Below, one piece after another: positions 43,701 through 51,700 of a stretch of 64,000 bases of DNA. Source of the stretch: Microbacterium flavescens (GTDB lineage Bacteria; Actinomycetota; Actinomycetes; Actinomycetales; Microbacteriaceae); assembly GCF_018588945.1 (NCBI RefSeq), contig NZ_JAFIWA010000005.1:124001-188000 (forward strand), written 5' to 3'. The notes under the pieces were generated by a model that worked only from the letters and a program-made list of their open reading frames with translations, was not told the DNA's origin and searched no databases. The first letter of the stretch is position 1. Every line of letters starts with the position of its first letter. The position numbers were made by a program, and so were the translations under genes.

Positions 43701-44552
43701 CGCCGCGACGCGCTGCTGCGCCCACGCGGTGAGCTGCTGCAGCGCCGGGAGTGCGTCGGGGAGGTACGCCTGGAGCACGATGCCGGCCTCGAGATCGCGC
43801 AGGCGCGGGTCTTCGAGGATCTTCGTGAAGACCGCGATCGTGAGGTCGAGGTCGCGGTACTCCTCCATGTCGAGGTTGATGAAGGTGCGGTCGGTGGCTG
43901 CCGTGAGGTAGAGCGGCATCAGGCGATCGACGACCTTGGCGACCACCTCGTCGAACGCCCACATCGAGATGTGACTGGCGATCGCCGAGACCTTCACCGA
44001 GACGTAGTCCACGTCGTCGCGGCGGATGAGCTCGTGGATGCCCTCGAGCCGCCGCAGCGCCTCCTGCTCGCCGAGCACCGCTTCACCGAGAAGGTTGAGG
44101 TTCAGGCGCGCACCGGACTCGCGGGTGCCGGCGATGGCGGGGCCGAGCTTCTCGGGCCGGGCGTCCACCACGAGGTGGCCGACCATCTCGCGCAGCACGC
44201 GCCGCGCGATGGGGACGACGGGCGACGGCAGCACAGGAGCGACCGCGCCGCCGACACGCACCGCTCCTCGCAGGTACCACGGCAGGAAGCCGGGCACGAG
44301 CGGGGCGACACGACGGAGATTGGATGCCGCGGCCGTGAGGCTCTCCGGCCGCATCACGCCGTCGACGAAGCCGATCGTGAACGGCAGTCCGTTGGGGTCT
44401 TTCAGCACGCCGGCGAGTCGCTCGGCTGCGGGGTCCACGTCGACCTCGGCGCTCTCGGTGATCCACCGCTGCGCCAGCACCACGGCGCGCTCGGCGAGGT
44501 CGTCGCCGGATGCCGTGAGGTCGGTGTCCCCCCGATAAGGGTCGGTCACCAT
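40788..44552 (-). CDS. putA: Bifunctional proline dehydrogenase/glutamate-semialdehyde dehydrogenase
   Basis: A 1254-residue enzyme that oxidises proline to glutamate. The N-terminal FAD proline dehydrogenase barrel (about 100-470) has VKVSAIASH, RLVKGANLAMERVDA and the LGMAQGQVD segment. The aldehyde dehydrogenase domain (about 560-1060) contains GHAGQKCSAASLAI, with the catalytic Cys near 827, and FTGSF-like ILTGSFETAALF. A C-terminal domain of unknown role follows. TAGGCT at 44565-44560 stands seven bases before the ATG, so the transcript is likely leaderless. It faces the lacI gene tail to tail. Confidence 0.95.
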   Translation of the reverse strand: MVTDPYRGDTDLTASGDDLAERAVVLAQRWITESAEVDVDPAAERLAGVLKDPNGLPFTIGFVDGVMRPESLTAAASNLRRVAPLVPGFLPWYLRGAVRVGGAVAPVLPSPVVPIARRVLREMVGHLVVDARPEKLGPAIAGTRESGARLNLNLLGEAVLGEQEALRRLEGIHELIRRDDVDYVSVKVSAIASHISMWAFDEVVAKVVDRLMPLYLTAATDRTFINLDMEEYRDLDLTIAVFTKILEDPRLRDLEAGIVLQAYLPDALPALQQLTAWAQQRVAAGGARIKVRLVKGANLAMERVDAVMHGWSLATYDAKVDSDANYVRCLDHALRPENAAAVRVGVAGHNLFDIAYAWLLAGETGVRDHLEFEMLLGMAQGQVDAVAREVGHVLLYVPVVRPDEFDVAISYLVRRLEENASSDNFLSAAFELADVPAMFERERDRFLASLGRAAEPALGIGPNRTQDRTAALSEEPGTRARLRGSGPIADDDGLTQAVIGIARSAAVDPAAVDPAETTPIAPSAEEQLFAGEAFVETAVFAPRESGERALGAPGFRNAADTDPALPANRAWARDILRRIHTSRAGDDTIAAARIDDAEALEAVVKTVTDAAARWGATPAADRAAVLAEAGRALEARRGELIEVAASETGKIFAEADVEVSEAVDFANYYAATARELDRVSGAVFEPAKLTVVTPPWNFPVAIPAGGVLAALAAGSGVVFKPAPQARRCAAVLAEALWEAGVPRDVLALVDIDEGGLGQALISHSAVDRVILTGSFETAALFRSWRPDLPLLAETSGKNAMIVMPSADLDLAASDLVKSAFGHAGQKCSAASLAILVGPVGHSQRFARQLVDAAQSLRVGSPTDPLSEVGPVVEPPRGKLEWALTTLADGEQWLVEPKPVDAGPEFTGRMWTPGIRTGVKPGSRFHHEEFFGPVLGVMHASSLAQAIELQNAVAYGLTAGLYTQNPDDLALWLDRVEAGNLYVNRGITGAIVQRQPFGGWKRSSVGAGTKAGGPNYLIGLGSWRSTSGGAASTTLHLRGLDSRITSVIEAAQPSLDYDSFEWLRRAALSDAIAWDREFGQVKDVSGLGIERNLFRYRPIAEVALRATGDASWQSVLRVAIAGIRAGSALTLSAPVGLPAGVRRALSELDVAVFVETDEQWLQRMAAPEPGLTGAVAGEASAARPPRVRLIGPRQSVAELHRALSTAIGGDPDLAVYDNEVTTAGRLELLPFLHEQSITITAHRFGNPDPWSEDVI

Positions 44553-44633
44553 GCCGACAAGCCTAAAGCCGCCCGCCCGGCGCGACGCCCATGCGCGTGC
44601 ACGGTTGTCTCGCCGGGCAGACGGCCACGGTGC

Positions 44634-45332
44634 TCAGGCGCGATCGCGGCGGGTGGCCGGCGGCACGCCGTCGTCGCCGTCGTCGACCCGGGCGTCGGCC
44701 GCCGTCGAGGGCGGGCGCGTGATCGCGGGGTCCTGCCCGGTCGTGTCGTGGGTCGAGGCATCCCGCCCCACCACTCCGTCGGGAGCCGGCGGCACGCCGT
44801 CGTGGACGTCGCTCCGGTCGCTGCGCGTCGCCGCCGGCGAGACGGCGGCGTCACGGTCGTCGCGCACGACCGTGCGCTCCTCGCGGACATCGCTGCCGTC
44901 GCGGTTGCGGTCCACCCGGCCGTCGCCGTCGCGGTCGTCGCCGTCGGTCGTCACGTAGGGGTCGACGTCGTCGGCCTTGCGCAGCCGCTCCTCCTGCTCG
45001 GCACGGTGCTTCGCGGCTTCGGCGTCGTGCTCGCTGACGGTGTCGGCGAGACGGCGGGCGTCGACGTCGGCCTGGGCGGCCTGAGCCTGCGCCTGCTGTG
45101 CCGCGGCCGCGGCGGAAGCGGCATCCGCTCGGCTCTTCGCGGCGCGCGCCTCGCTCTCGCGAGCGGCCAGCTCGGTCTCCCGGGCCTCCGCCCGGATCTT
45201 CTCCGCCTTCTCGTGCTCGGCCTGGCGCTTCTTCTCGGCACGGCCTCGCGCGGTGAGCGCGAGCGCCACGACCACGATGATCGCCACGACGATCACGCCG
45301 ACGATGATCCAGATGAGGGTCGCAGTATCCAT
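44634..45332 (-). CDS. Single-helix membrane protein with coiled coil and charged disordered tail
   Basis: A 232-residue protein with no recognised enzyme domain. Residues 5-27 form one membrane helix (IWIIVGVIVVAIIVVVALAL). About 30-120 is an alanine- and charge-rich segment likely to form a coiled coil (EKAEKIRAEARETELAARESEARAA). The rest is a hydrophilic Asp/Arg-rich tail. The ATG follows GGAGGAGGAACG. The frame continues upstream without a stop, but the ribosome site and membrane helix fix the start. Function unknown; possibly an envelope or scaffold protein. Confidence 0.78.
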   Translation of the reverse strand: MDTATLIWIIVGVIVVAIIVVVALALTARGRAEKKRQAEHEKAEKIRAEARETELAARESEARAAKSRADAASAAAAAQQAQAQAAQADVDARRLADTVSEHDAEAAKHRAEQEERLRKADDVDPYVTTDGDDRDGDGRVDRNRDGSDVREERTVVRDDRDAAVSPAATRSDRSDVHDGVPPAPDGVVGRDASTHDTTGQDPAITRPPSTAADARVDDGDDGVPPATRRDRA

Positions 45333-45510
45333 GGCTCGTTCCTCCTCCCTGCGCGGGCGGGGGGCGTCCGCGCATGTCTGCACCAAACCGGAACGCGGCG
45401 CCGCCCGCAACGCCCTTGCGCGCGCACTCGCCGTCCGGTACGGCCGGAACATAGGATGGTTTCTCCTCGGCGAACCGACCGATCGATCGAGGAGCGTCCG
45501 AGGAGGCACG

Positions 45511-47463
45511 TTGACCGATCTCACCGCCGTGCCCTTCGAGAGCGCCCGCGAGAGAGGTGACGCCGAAGCCCGCCGTCTGCAGGAGTGCGCCACCGAGCCC
45601 CTCCGCACCATCGGGCGCATCCAGTCGCACGGCATCCTGCTCGCCGTCGACGAGGCAACCGGCGAGATCGTCGCCGCGAGCGACAACGCTGCGGGCTGGC
45701 TCGGGCGCAGCCTGCGCGACACCGGCAGCGAGACCCTCACCTGGGCGGCATCGCACGCGGAAGCCGTCGACCCGGTGCGTGCCGAGTTCGAGGGTTCGAG
45801 CTACGACGTGATCGTGCACCGCGGGCACTCGCCGGTGGTGATCGAGCTGGAGCCCGTGATCCCCGAGCTCGAGTACGCCCGCTCCGGGGTCGTGAGCGCC
45901 ATCCAGCGCCTGGCGGGCATCACCGATCCTGACGAGCTGCGCACGCGCGCCGCCGCGGAGATCAAGCAGATCACGGGCTTCGACCGCGTGATGTGCTACC
46001 ACTTCCACGAGGACGGGCACGGTCAGATCGTCGCCGACGAGCGCGAGCCCGACATGGAGCCGTACCTCGGCCTGCACTTCCCGGCCTCCGACATCCCGTC
46101 GCAGGCCCGCGCCCTCTACCTGGAGAAGCGCTCGCGCGTCATCGTCGACACGGGCGACGCCGGCGTCGGGATCTCCACGATCCTCGCCCACGGAGAGCCG
46201 CTCGACATCGGGGCGGCGGAGCTGCGGGCGGTGTCACCGCACCACCTGCAGTTCATGCGCAACATGGGCCAGGCGTCGACCCTGACGCTCGCGCTCGTGT
46301 CGGGCGACCGGCTCGTGGGCATGTTCACATGCGCCCACCGGCGCCCTCGGCGCCTCCCTGTCCTGCTGCGGCGCGCGCTGGAGGTGCTCGCCGCCCAGGT
46401 GACGATGCAGCTGACGGCCGCGCACGAGATCCGCAGCCTGCGGCGGCGGCTCGAAGCGCGGCAGCGCCGGATCGCCATCGTGGCACCGCTCTACGGCCGG
46501 CGCGACGTGGCCGGCGTGCTCCTGGGCGGCGAGCGGACGGTCCTCGATGTCGTCCCGGCCGACGGCGTGGTTCTCCGGATCGGCGACTCGGTGCACGCCC
46601 TGGGCACCGTCCCGGCCCACGACGCGCTGCTCGACATCGTGGACGAGCTGGCAGCAGAGCGCTCGGTCTGGGAGGCGCTGCCCCTCGAGCGTCCCGAGCT
46701 CGCGGTGGAGCTGCCCGGCGTCGCGGGATTGCTCGACGTTCCGCTCGGCACGAACGGCGACCGGCTGGTCTTCCTGCGCGGCGAGGTGGCACGCACCGTC
46801 GACTGGCTGGGCGATCAGGGCGCCGCCAACCGCGACGACGACCTGTCGCCGCGCCGGTCGTTCTCCGCCTGGCGCGAGAGCGTCACCGGGCGGAGCCTGC
46901 CGTGGGGAGAGCTCGCCGAAGACGCACGCGAGCTGGGCGACGAGATCGAGGCGGCCCTTGCGGCGCGGTCGCAGGCCGAGCTCGCGGAGCTCGCGCTGCG
47001 CGACGCGCTGACCGGCCTGCACAACCGGCGATTCCTCGACGACCGCCTCGACGCGCTTTTGGCGAGCCCGGGTCCGCGCCTCGCGCTCATCTTCCTCGAC
47101 ATCGACGACTTCAAGCTCATCAACGACGGCCGCGGCCACGAGGTGGGCGACGCGGTGCTCGCGGCGGTCGGCAAGCGCCTTGCGGGCGTCTCCCGCGCGT
47201 CCGACATGGTGGTCCGCCTCGGGGGCGACGAGTTCGTGATCGTCTGTGTCGGCGCCGATGAAGCAGATGCACGCCACGCCGCGCAGCGGGCGATCAGGGC
47301 GATCGGAAAGCCCATCGCCGTGTCGGACGCGGTGATCGACGTGACCGCCAGCGCGGGAATCGTCGCAGCGCGACCCGGCATGGCGGCCGCGGAGCTGCTG
47401 GATGCCGCGGATGCCGCGATGTACCGCTCGAAGCGGGCGGGCGGCGACCGCGTCTCAGCGTGA
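45511..47463 (+). CDS. Bacteriophytochrome-diguanylate cyclase (PAS-GAF-PHY-GGDEF)
   Basis: A 650-residue photoreceptor predicted to make cyclic di-GMP under red/far-red control. Cys26 in QECATEPLRTIGRIQSHG is spaced from EP exactly as the biliverdin-binding Cys of Deinococcus BphP. The GAF domain has FPASDIPSQARALY near 190 and HHLQFMRNMG. The PHY tongue PRRSFSAW is near 447. The output domain has RLGGDEFVIV near 570. The start is TTG at 45511, four bases after AGGAGG; no better codon is positioned there. No histidine kinase is fused. A heme oxygenase gene for biliverdin is not in the window. Confidence 0.9.
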   Translation: MTDLTAVPFESARERGDAEARRLQECATEPLRTIGRIQSHGILLAVDEATGEIVAASDNAAGWLGRSLRDTGSETLTWAASHAEAVDPVRAEFEGSSYDVIVHRGHSPVVIELEPVIPELEYARSGVVSAIQRLAGITDPDELRTRAAAEIKQITGFDRVMCYHFHEDGHGQIVADEREPDMEPYLGLHFPASDIPSQARALYLEKRSRVIVDTGDAGVGISTILAHGEPLDIGAAELRAVSPHHLQFMRNMGQASTLTLALVSGDRLVGMFTCAHRRPRRLPVLLRRALEVLAAQVTMQLTAAHEIRSLRRRLEARQRRIAIVAPLYGRRDVAGVLLGGERTVLDVVPADGVVLRIGDSVHALGTVPAHDALLDIVDELAAERSVWEALPLERPELAVELPGVAGLLDVPLGTNGDRLVFLRGEVARTVDWLGDQGAANRDDDLSPRRSFSAWRESVTGRSLPWGELAEDARELGDEIEAALAARSQAELAELALRDALTGLHNRRFLDDRLDALLASPGPRLALIFLDIDDFKLINDGRGHEVGDAVLAAVGKRLAGVSRASDMVVRLGGDEFVIVCVGADEADARHAAQRAIRAIGKPIAVSDAVIDVTASAGIVAARPGMAAAELLDAADAAMYRSKRAGGDRVSA

Positions 47464-47760
47464 TGCGGTCGGATCCGGCTCGGGGACGATGCGGAGGCCG
47501 CCGGACGAGTTGGCGGTGTCGACGAGTTCCTGCAGCCACAGCCGGTTGATCTCGGGCATCGGCGCTTCGTATTCGAAGCGCAGTGCGGTGACCGGGGAGA
47601 TCCAGACGGCCTGACGCACCTGCGTCTTCTCGTCGGTGATCGCGAAGGCGAAGCTCTCCTGCCGGCGCAGCTTCGCCATCATCACGAGCTCGACGTGGGC
47701 GAGCGTGCGGTCGTCGAGTGCGAAGCCGGTGGCCGGCGAGCCGTAGTGAAGTGTGCCCAC
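47455..47760 (-). CDS. DUF7882-like small protein (copy 1)
   Basis: A 101-residue protein of a family typical of Microbacteriaceae. It begins MGTLHYGSPATGFALDDRTLAHVE, with AKLRRQESFAFAI and VWISPVTALRFEY, and aligns end to end with the protein at 48968-49282. Its 3' end overlaps that of the phytochrome gene by 9 bases. No catalytic motif is seen. It is divergent from the 85-aa gene at 47809. Function unknown. Confidence 0.88.
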   Translation of the reverse strand: MGTLHYGSPATGFALDDRTLAHVELVMMAKLRRQESFAFAITDEKTQVRQAVWISPVTALRFEYEAPMPEINRLWLQELVDTANSSGGLRIVPEPDPTASR

Positions 47761-47808
47761 GCGTCAATCCTAATCTCGGCATGCCGGTTGGCAGGTACGC
47801 TGGGGCGC

Positions 47809-48066
47809 ATGGCCATCGTGAACCGACTCACCGTCGACGGACGTGACTATTTCCTTCCCGACCCGGTGACGGGGCTCAAGACCCAGATCCTCGAGGCGAT
47901 CAAGGCGGGCGGCGGCTACGTCAACATCCCGCCGCTGCGGGGCGGACCGGGGATCGATATCCTCTTCTCCCCGGGCATGCCCGTGACGTGGTCGCAGATC
48001 GACGTCGGCGAGGCGAGCCCCGCCGACGAGCCGGTCGCCGACGGGCCGGACGAGTTCAGCCTCTGA
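47809..48066 (+). CDS. Hypothetical protein, 85 aa, DUF7882-like layout
   Basis: Starts at an ATG seven bases after TACGCT (47796-47801), so a leaderless message is likely. The product MAIVNRLTVDGRDYFLP has a helix (TGLKTQILEAIKAGGG), a strand YVNIPPL, and ILFSPGMPVTW. The order matches the helix, FxF strand and SP-hairpin of the two flanking DUF7882-like proteins, with lower sequence identity. The C-terminus is acidic. The end overlaps the EAL gene by 11 bases. Confidence 0.82.
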   Translation: MAIVNRLTVDGRDYFLPDPVTGLKTQILEAIKAGGGYVNIPPLRGGPGIDILFSPGMPVTWSQIDVGEASPADEPVADGPDEFSL

Positions 48067-48868
48067 GCGTCGGGGCGTCCCAGAGGCGCTCGATGCCCTC
48101 GGCGCTCATCGGCATTCCGAGGAGATAGCCCTGCCCGCGGTGGCAGCCGCGGCGCACCGACCGGGCGAGGTCGTCGGACGTCTCGATGCCCTCCGCGACG
48201 ACGCGCCAGCCCTGGCTGCGCGCGCGCGAAACCACGTCGGCGACGATCGCGTCGGCCGCGGCATCCGCTCGCTGCGTCAGTGACCTGTCGATCTTGACCT
48301 CGTCGATCGGCAGGGACTCGACCATCTCGATCGGTGTGTCACCCGCCCCGAAGTCGTCGATCGAGATCGCCACGCCGAACGACCGGAGACGTGCGAGCGC
48401 TCCCCTCATCTCGGGAAGCAGCTGCGGCGACGGCGCTTCGGTGATCTCGATGGCGACAAGTGCGGGGTCGAGCCCCGTGCCCTCGAGGCGCGCGATGACC
48501 TCCTCGGCATACTCCATGGTGATGTGCGAGGGCGACGCGTTGGACGCGAGGCCGATGCGTCGGCCGGAGAGGCTCCAGTCGAGGATCTGCGCAGCGCCGC
48601 GCTCGAGGACCTGGATGTCGATCTCCTCGACCAGCCGGGCGTCCTCCGCCAGCGGGATGAACGTCGCCGGCGGGATCTCGCCGTACGGCGCGTGCGTCCA
48701 CCGGCAGAGGGCTTCGACGGCGACGGGACGCCCGCCGGGCGGTCCCTCGTCGAGTGCGAACTGAGGCTGGTAGGCGACCGTCAGACCCCCCGACGACACC
48801 GCCTCACGCAGGTCCCGTACGAGCGTCTCCGAAGTGGTCACCGTGACAGCCTGGATGCACATGCGCAT
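48056..48868 (-). CDS. EAL-domain cyclic di-GMP phosphodiesterase
   Basis: A 270-residue stand-alone EAL protein. All catalytic positions seem present: EAL in VAVEALCRW, Asn in SNASPSHI, Glu in EITEAPS, the DDFGAG loop, Lys in VKIDRSL, Glu in VVAEGIET and Gln in GQGYLLG. It should hydrolyse c-di-GMP to pGpG. No sensor domain is fused. The start is uncertain: ATG at 48868, ATG at 48862, and a GTG four codons further upstream are possible and no clear ribosome site is seen. It lies near the phytochrome cyclase, giving a possible make-and-break pair. Confidence 0.87.
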   Translation of the reverse strand: MRMCIQAVTVTTSETLVRDLREAVSSGGLTVAYQPQFALDEGPPGGRPVAVEALCRWTHAPYGEIPPATFIPLAEDARLVEEIDIQVLERGAAQILDWSLSGRRIGLASNASPSHITMEYAEEVIARLEGTGLDPALVAIEITEAPSPQLLPEMRGALARLRSFGVAISIDDFGAGDTPIEMVESLPIDEVKIDRSLTQRADAAADAIVADVVSRARSQGWRVVAEGIETSDDLARSVRRGCHRGQGYLLGMPMSAEGIERLWDAPTLRG

Positions 48869-48967
48869 TTCGTGCAACACCAGACACGAAAGCCGGAAGG
48901 GCGTATACTCCCGCCACGCGCCGGCTGACCGCGTCCTCCAGGCCCCACTCCGCGCTAATCTGGCGAG

Positions 48968-49282
48968 ATGGGCACGCTCACCTACGACTCGAAGATCGCC
49001 GTCTCGATCGATGACCGCGTGCTGGCGCACCTGCAGGCCGTCGTCTGGGCCAAGCTCCGTCGCGGCGAGCAGTTCCCGTTCACGTGGACAGACCCGATGC
49101 GCAGCGGAATGGGGCGCACGTCGGTGTGGCTCAGCCCGCACGTGCCGCTCTCGTTCGAGTACTTCGGCAGCCGCCAGCCCCGCCTCAACCCCGCGTGGAT
49201 CGAGGCGCTGACCAAGGCGGCGAACTCCCCTGCCGGCCTGTCTCTGGTGCCCGAGCCCGACGACCCCACAGCCCCGCGGTAG
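48968..49282 (+). CDS. DUF7882-like small protein (copy 2)
   Basis: A 104-residue paralogue of the 47455-47760 product: MGTLTYDSKIAVSIDDRVLAHL, AKLRRGEQFPF, VWLSPHVPLSFEY and a C-terminal VPEPDDPTAPR. TAATCT at 48956-48961 ends six bases before the ATG, so translation is likely leaderless. It is divergent from the EAL gene. The family is sometimes labelled as a DNA ligase in databases, but nothing in the sequence supports that. Confidence 0.88.
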   Translation: MGTLTYDSKIAVSIDDRVLAHLQAVVWAKLRRGEQFPFTWTDPMRSGMGRTSVWLSPHVPLSFEYFGSRQPRLNPAWIEALTKAANSPAGLSLVPEPDDPTAPR

Positions 49283-49365
49283 AACATCTGCTCGCGCGAA
49301 TACCCCGCGCCGTCGGATTAGTCAAGGCCCCACTGCTGGAGAGCGGCCCGCATAGCGTTGCCGAC

Positions 49366-49680
49366 ATGACCTTTCCCACTCTGACAGCCCCGGCGTCCTG
49401 GCGTGTGCAGTGGCGCAGCCTCGAGCGCGGCGGCTGGGAGGCCGGTCGCGGTGGCCGCAAGGTCGGCTCCGTCCGCCGCGAGCGCGGCGTCTACGTCGCC
49501 AGCACGCCCCGTGGCCGCACCGTCGGCGAGTTCGACTCACTGCCCGAAGCCCTCGAGGCCGTCGGGCGAGGACCCTTGGCGCCGATGGAACCGACCCGAG
49601 TCTGGACGGCGCTCCTGCTGTCCGTGAACGTCGCCATGGTCGCCTCCCTGGCCGCCATCGCCACCGCACTGTTCACCTGA
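49366..49680 (+). CDS. Small protein with C-terminal membrane helix
   Basis: A 104-residue protein. The first 70 residues are soluble and rich in Arg and Gly, and one membrane helix (VWTALLLSVNVAMVASLAAIATALF) ends the chain, as in a tail-anchored protein. TAGCGT at 49353-49358 lies seven bases before the ATG. No family is recognised. Confidence 0.75.
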   Translation: MTFPTLTAPASWRVQWRSLERGGWEAGRGGRKVGSVRRERGVYVASTPRGRTVGEFDSLPEALEAVGRGPLAPMEPTRVWTALLLSVNVAMVASLAAIATALFT

Positions 49681-49684
49681 GCCG

Positions 49685-50245
49685 TCAGCCCCAGACGCTC
49701 GGCGCCGGCCCTCGCGACGGCGGGAGAGCGGATGCCGCGGCCCAGTCGTGCACCCACGTGTCGATCTCGGGGATGCCGTCCGGATAGCCGACGGCCGCGA
49801 ACAGCTCTTCGTGCGAGAGCGTGCCGCCGCTGCGCTTCATCATGCGGGCGCGGACGATCACGCGGGCGTACACCTCGCCCTCGACCACCGCACGGTGCTC
49901 CAGGTAGACGGCCTTGTCGTCGTGGCCGATCATGCGCGACTCGATGTCGAACCGCTGCCACAGCTCGAGCGACTTCCGGAAGGTGACCGTCTCGCTCGAC
50001 ACGACCGCGTACCAGCCGCGGCGCTTCATGACGTCGAAGAGCCCTGTCCTGATCAGCAGATCCCAGCGCCCGAGGTCGAACAGGGACAGGTAACGCCCGT
50101 TGTTCATGTGCATCAGGATGTCGAGGTCGGTCGGCAGAGTCGTCAGGCGCACGCGGCCGATGCCGGTCGGCGGCAGGCGCCCTTCGCGCCGCACCCGACG
50201 CCGAGCAGCGAGCATCACGAGCAGGGTCCGCCAGATCACGTTCAC
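49685..50245 (-). CDS. Acyl-CoA thioesterase, 4HBT/THEM6 type
   Basis: A 186-residue hot-dog-fold thioesterase. DLDILMHMNNGRYLSLFDLGRWDLL is the signature, with the active Asp region in a THEM6-like form. The GTG at 50245 is eight bases after TACCAT (50259-50254), suggesting a leaderless start. It would hydrolyse an acyl-CoA. It is divergent from the GNAT gene. Confidence 0.85.
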   Translation of the reverse strand: MNVIWRTLLVMLAARRRVRREGRLPPTGIGRVRLTTLPTDLDILMHMNNGRYLSLFDLGRWDLLIRTGLFDVMKRRGWYAVVSSETVTFRKSLELWQRFDIESRMIGHDDKAVYLEHRAVVEGEVYARVIVRARMMKRSGGTLSHEELFAAVGYPDGIPEIDTWVHDWAAASALPPSRGPAPSVWG

Positions 50246-50398
50246 GGGGAGTGATGGTAGCGATCCACGACCGCCGTCGACATTCGGTTGTGGGTTTCCG
50301 ACACACCGGGGCGCGGCATCCCACTCCCCTGCCCGACCCCGAGACGGGCCCCGTCCGGTCGATTTCGCGTCGTGCGAGGCCCGGCGTAGAGTCGGCCC

Positions 50399-50905
50399 AT
50401 GGAAGCCGAACTCCAGACCGACATCGTCGTCCGTCCGGTGCGCGACGTGGACGCAGAGGCCCTCGGCCGCGTCCACGCGACCTGCTGGCACGAGACCTAC
50501 GACCACCTCATCAGCAAGGCCGCCCTCGAGGCCGTCTCGCCGAAGCGGCTCGCCGAGCTGTGGACCCACTGGGCCGTCCAGGGCCCTGAGTTCAAGATGT
50601 TCGCGGCGCTCGTCGGCGGAGAGATCGTCGGCTTCGCCGGCTCGGGCCCGGCACGCGACAAGGATGCCCCGCGCTTCCGCGAGCTCTACTTCATCTACCT
50701 GCTCGACGAGTACCACGGCACCGGGATCGGCCAGAAGCTGTTCGACGCCGTGGTCGGTTCCGATGAAGAGCTGTACCTCTGGGTCGCCGACGACAACCCG
50801 CGCGCGCACCGCTTCTACACGCGCAACGGGTTCACGCTCGACGGCGCATCGCACACCGAGCCGTTCCTGGGTGAGACGCTCACCGAGGTCCGCTTCGTCC
50901 GCTGA
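50399..50905 (+). CDS. GNAT-family N-acetyltransferase
   Basis: A 168-residue acetyltransferase. The acetyl-CoA loop reads [17 protein letters not shown] (Q/RxxGxG/A type), followed by [26 protein letters not shown] at 50387-50392 precedes the ATG by six bases. The F420 ligase gene begins 8 bases after it, so the two are cotranscribed. Acceptor unknown. Confidence 0.9.
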   Translation: MEAELQTDIVVRPVRDVDAEALGRVHATCWHETYDHLISKAALEAVSPKRLAELWTHWAVQGPEFKMFAALVGGEIVGFAGSGPARDKDAPRFRELYFIYLLDEYHGTGIGQKLFDAVVGSDEELYLWVADDNPRAHRFYTRNGFTLDGASHTEPFLGETLTEVRFVR

Positions 50906-50913
50906 TCGCTGAC

Positions 50914-51684
50914 GTGCTGCAGGTCTGGGCTCTCGACGGGATCCCCGAGATCGCGCCGGGCGATGACCTGGTGTCGATGATCGCGGATGCCGCGGCCGGC
51001 GCCCTGTCCGACGGCGACATCGTCGTGGTGACGTCGAAGATCGTGTCCAAGGCCGAGGGACGCATCCTGGCGGCCGACGACCGCGAGGATGCGATCACCG
51101 CCGAGACGGTGCGGGTGGTGGCATCGCGGCCGACGCCGAACGGCGGGATGACGCGCATCGTGCAGAACCGGCTCGGCATGGTGTCGGCCGCCGCCGGCGT
51201 CGACGCGTCGAACACCCCCGAGGGCACCATCCTGCTGCTCCCGGAGGATCCCGACGCTTCGGCACGGCTCATCGCCGCCGGGCTGCGCGAGCGCCTGGGC
51301 GTGCAGGTCGGCGTGCTGGTCTCCGACACGCTCGGCCGCGCCTGGCGCGACGGGCAGACCGACCACGCCATCGGCGCGGGCGGAGTGCACGTCTTCGAGG
51401 ATCTCCGCGGCGGGACCGACGCCGAGGGCCGGCCGCTCGTCGTCACGATGCCGTGCGTCGCCGACGAGCTCGCCGCGGCGGCCGACCTGGTCAAGGGCAA
51501 GGCGGCTCGGCGTCCGGTGGCCGTGGTGCGCGGGCGCGCCGACCTCGTCGGCTCCCTCGATCTTCCCGGCGCCCGCACGATCGTGCGCCCCCTCGAGCGC
51601 GATATGTTCCGCCTCGGCGCCGACGAGGCGTATGCCGAGGGGTACGCCGCTGGCGCGGCATCCGCAGCTCCATCCACCCCGTAG
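50914..51684 (+). CDS. cofE: Coenzyme F420-0:L-glutamate ligase
   Basis: A 256-residue CofE homologue that adds glutamate to F420-0 with GTP. Recognisable segments are [42 protein letters not shown] and [15 protein letters not shown]. The start is a GTG. It lacks the C-terminal nitroreductase-like domain of mycobacterial FbiB. Other F420 genes (fbiA, fbiC, cofC) are not in this window. Confidence 0.93.
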   Translation: MLQVWALDGIPEIAPGDDLVSMIADAAAGALSDGDIVVVTSKIVSKAEGRILAADDREDAITAETVRVVASRPTPNGGMTRIVQNRLGMVSAAAGVDASNTPEGTILLLPEDPDASARLIAAGLRERLGVQVGVLVSDTLGRAWRDGQTDHAIGAGGVHVFEDLRGGTDAEGRPLVVTMPCVADELAAAADLVKGKAARRPVAVVRGRADLVGSLDLPGARTIVRPLERDMFRLGADEAYAEGYAAGAASAAPSTP

Positions 51685-51700
51685 GCGTACCGGTGTGCGG

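Noticed and set aside
44574..44618. Terminator hairpin between the coiled-coil gene and putA
   Set aside because: GCCCGGCG/CGCCGGGC pair but with a 28-base loop; too weak to list.
42381..45560. 1059-codon open frame on the + strand opposite putA
   Set aside because: No recognisable motifs; putA on the minus strand has complete PRODH and P5CDH signatures.
48968..49282. DNA ligase label sometimes attached to this small-protein family
   Set aside because: Only about 100 residues, with no nucleotidyltransferase KxDG motif.
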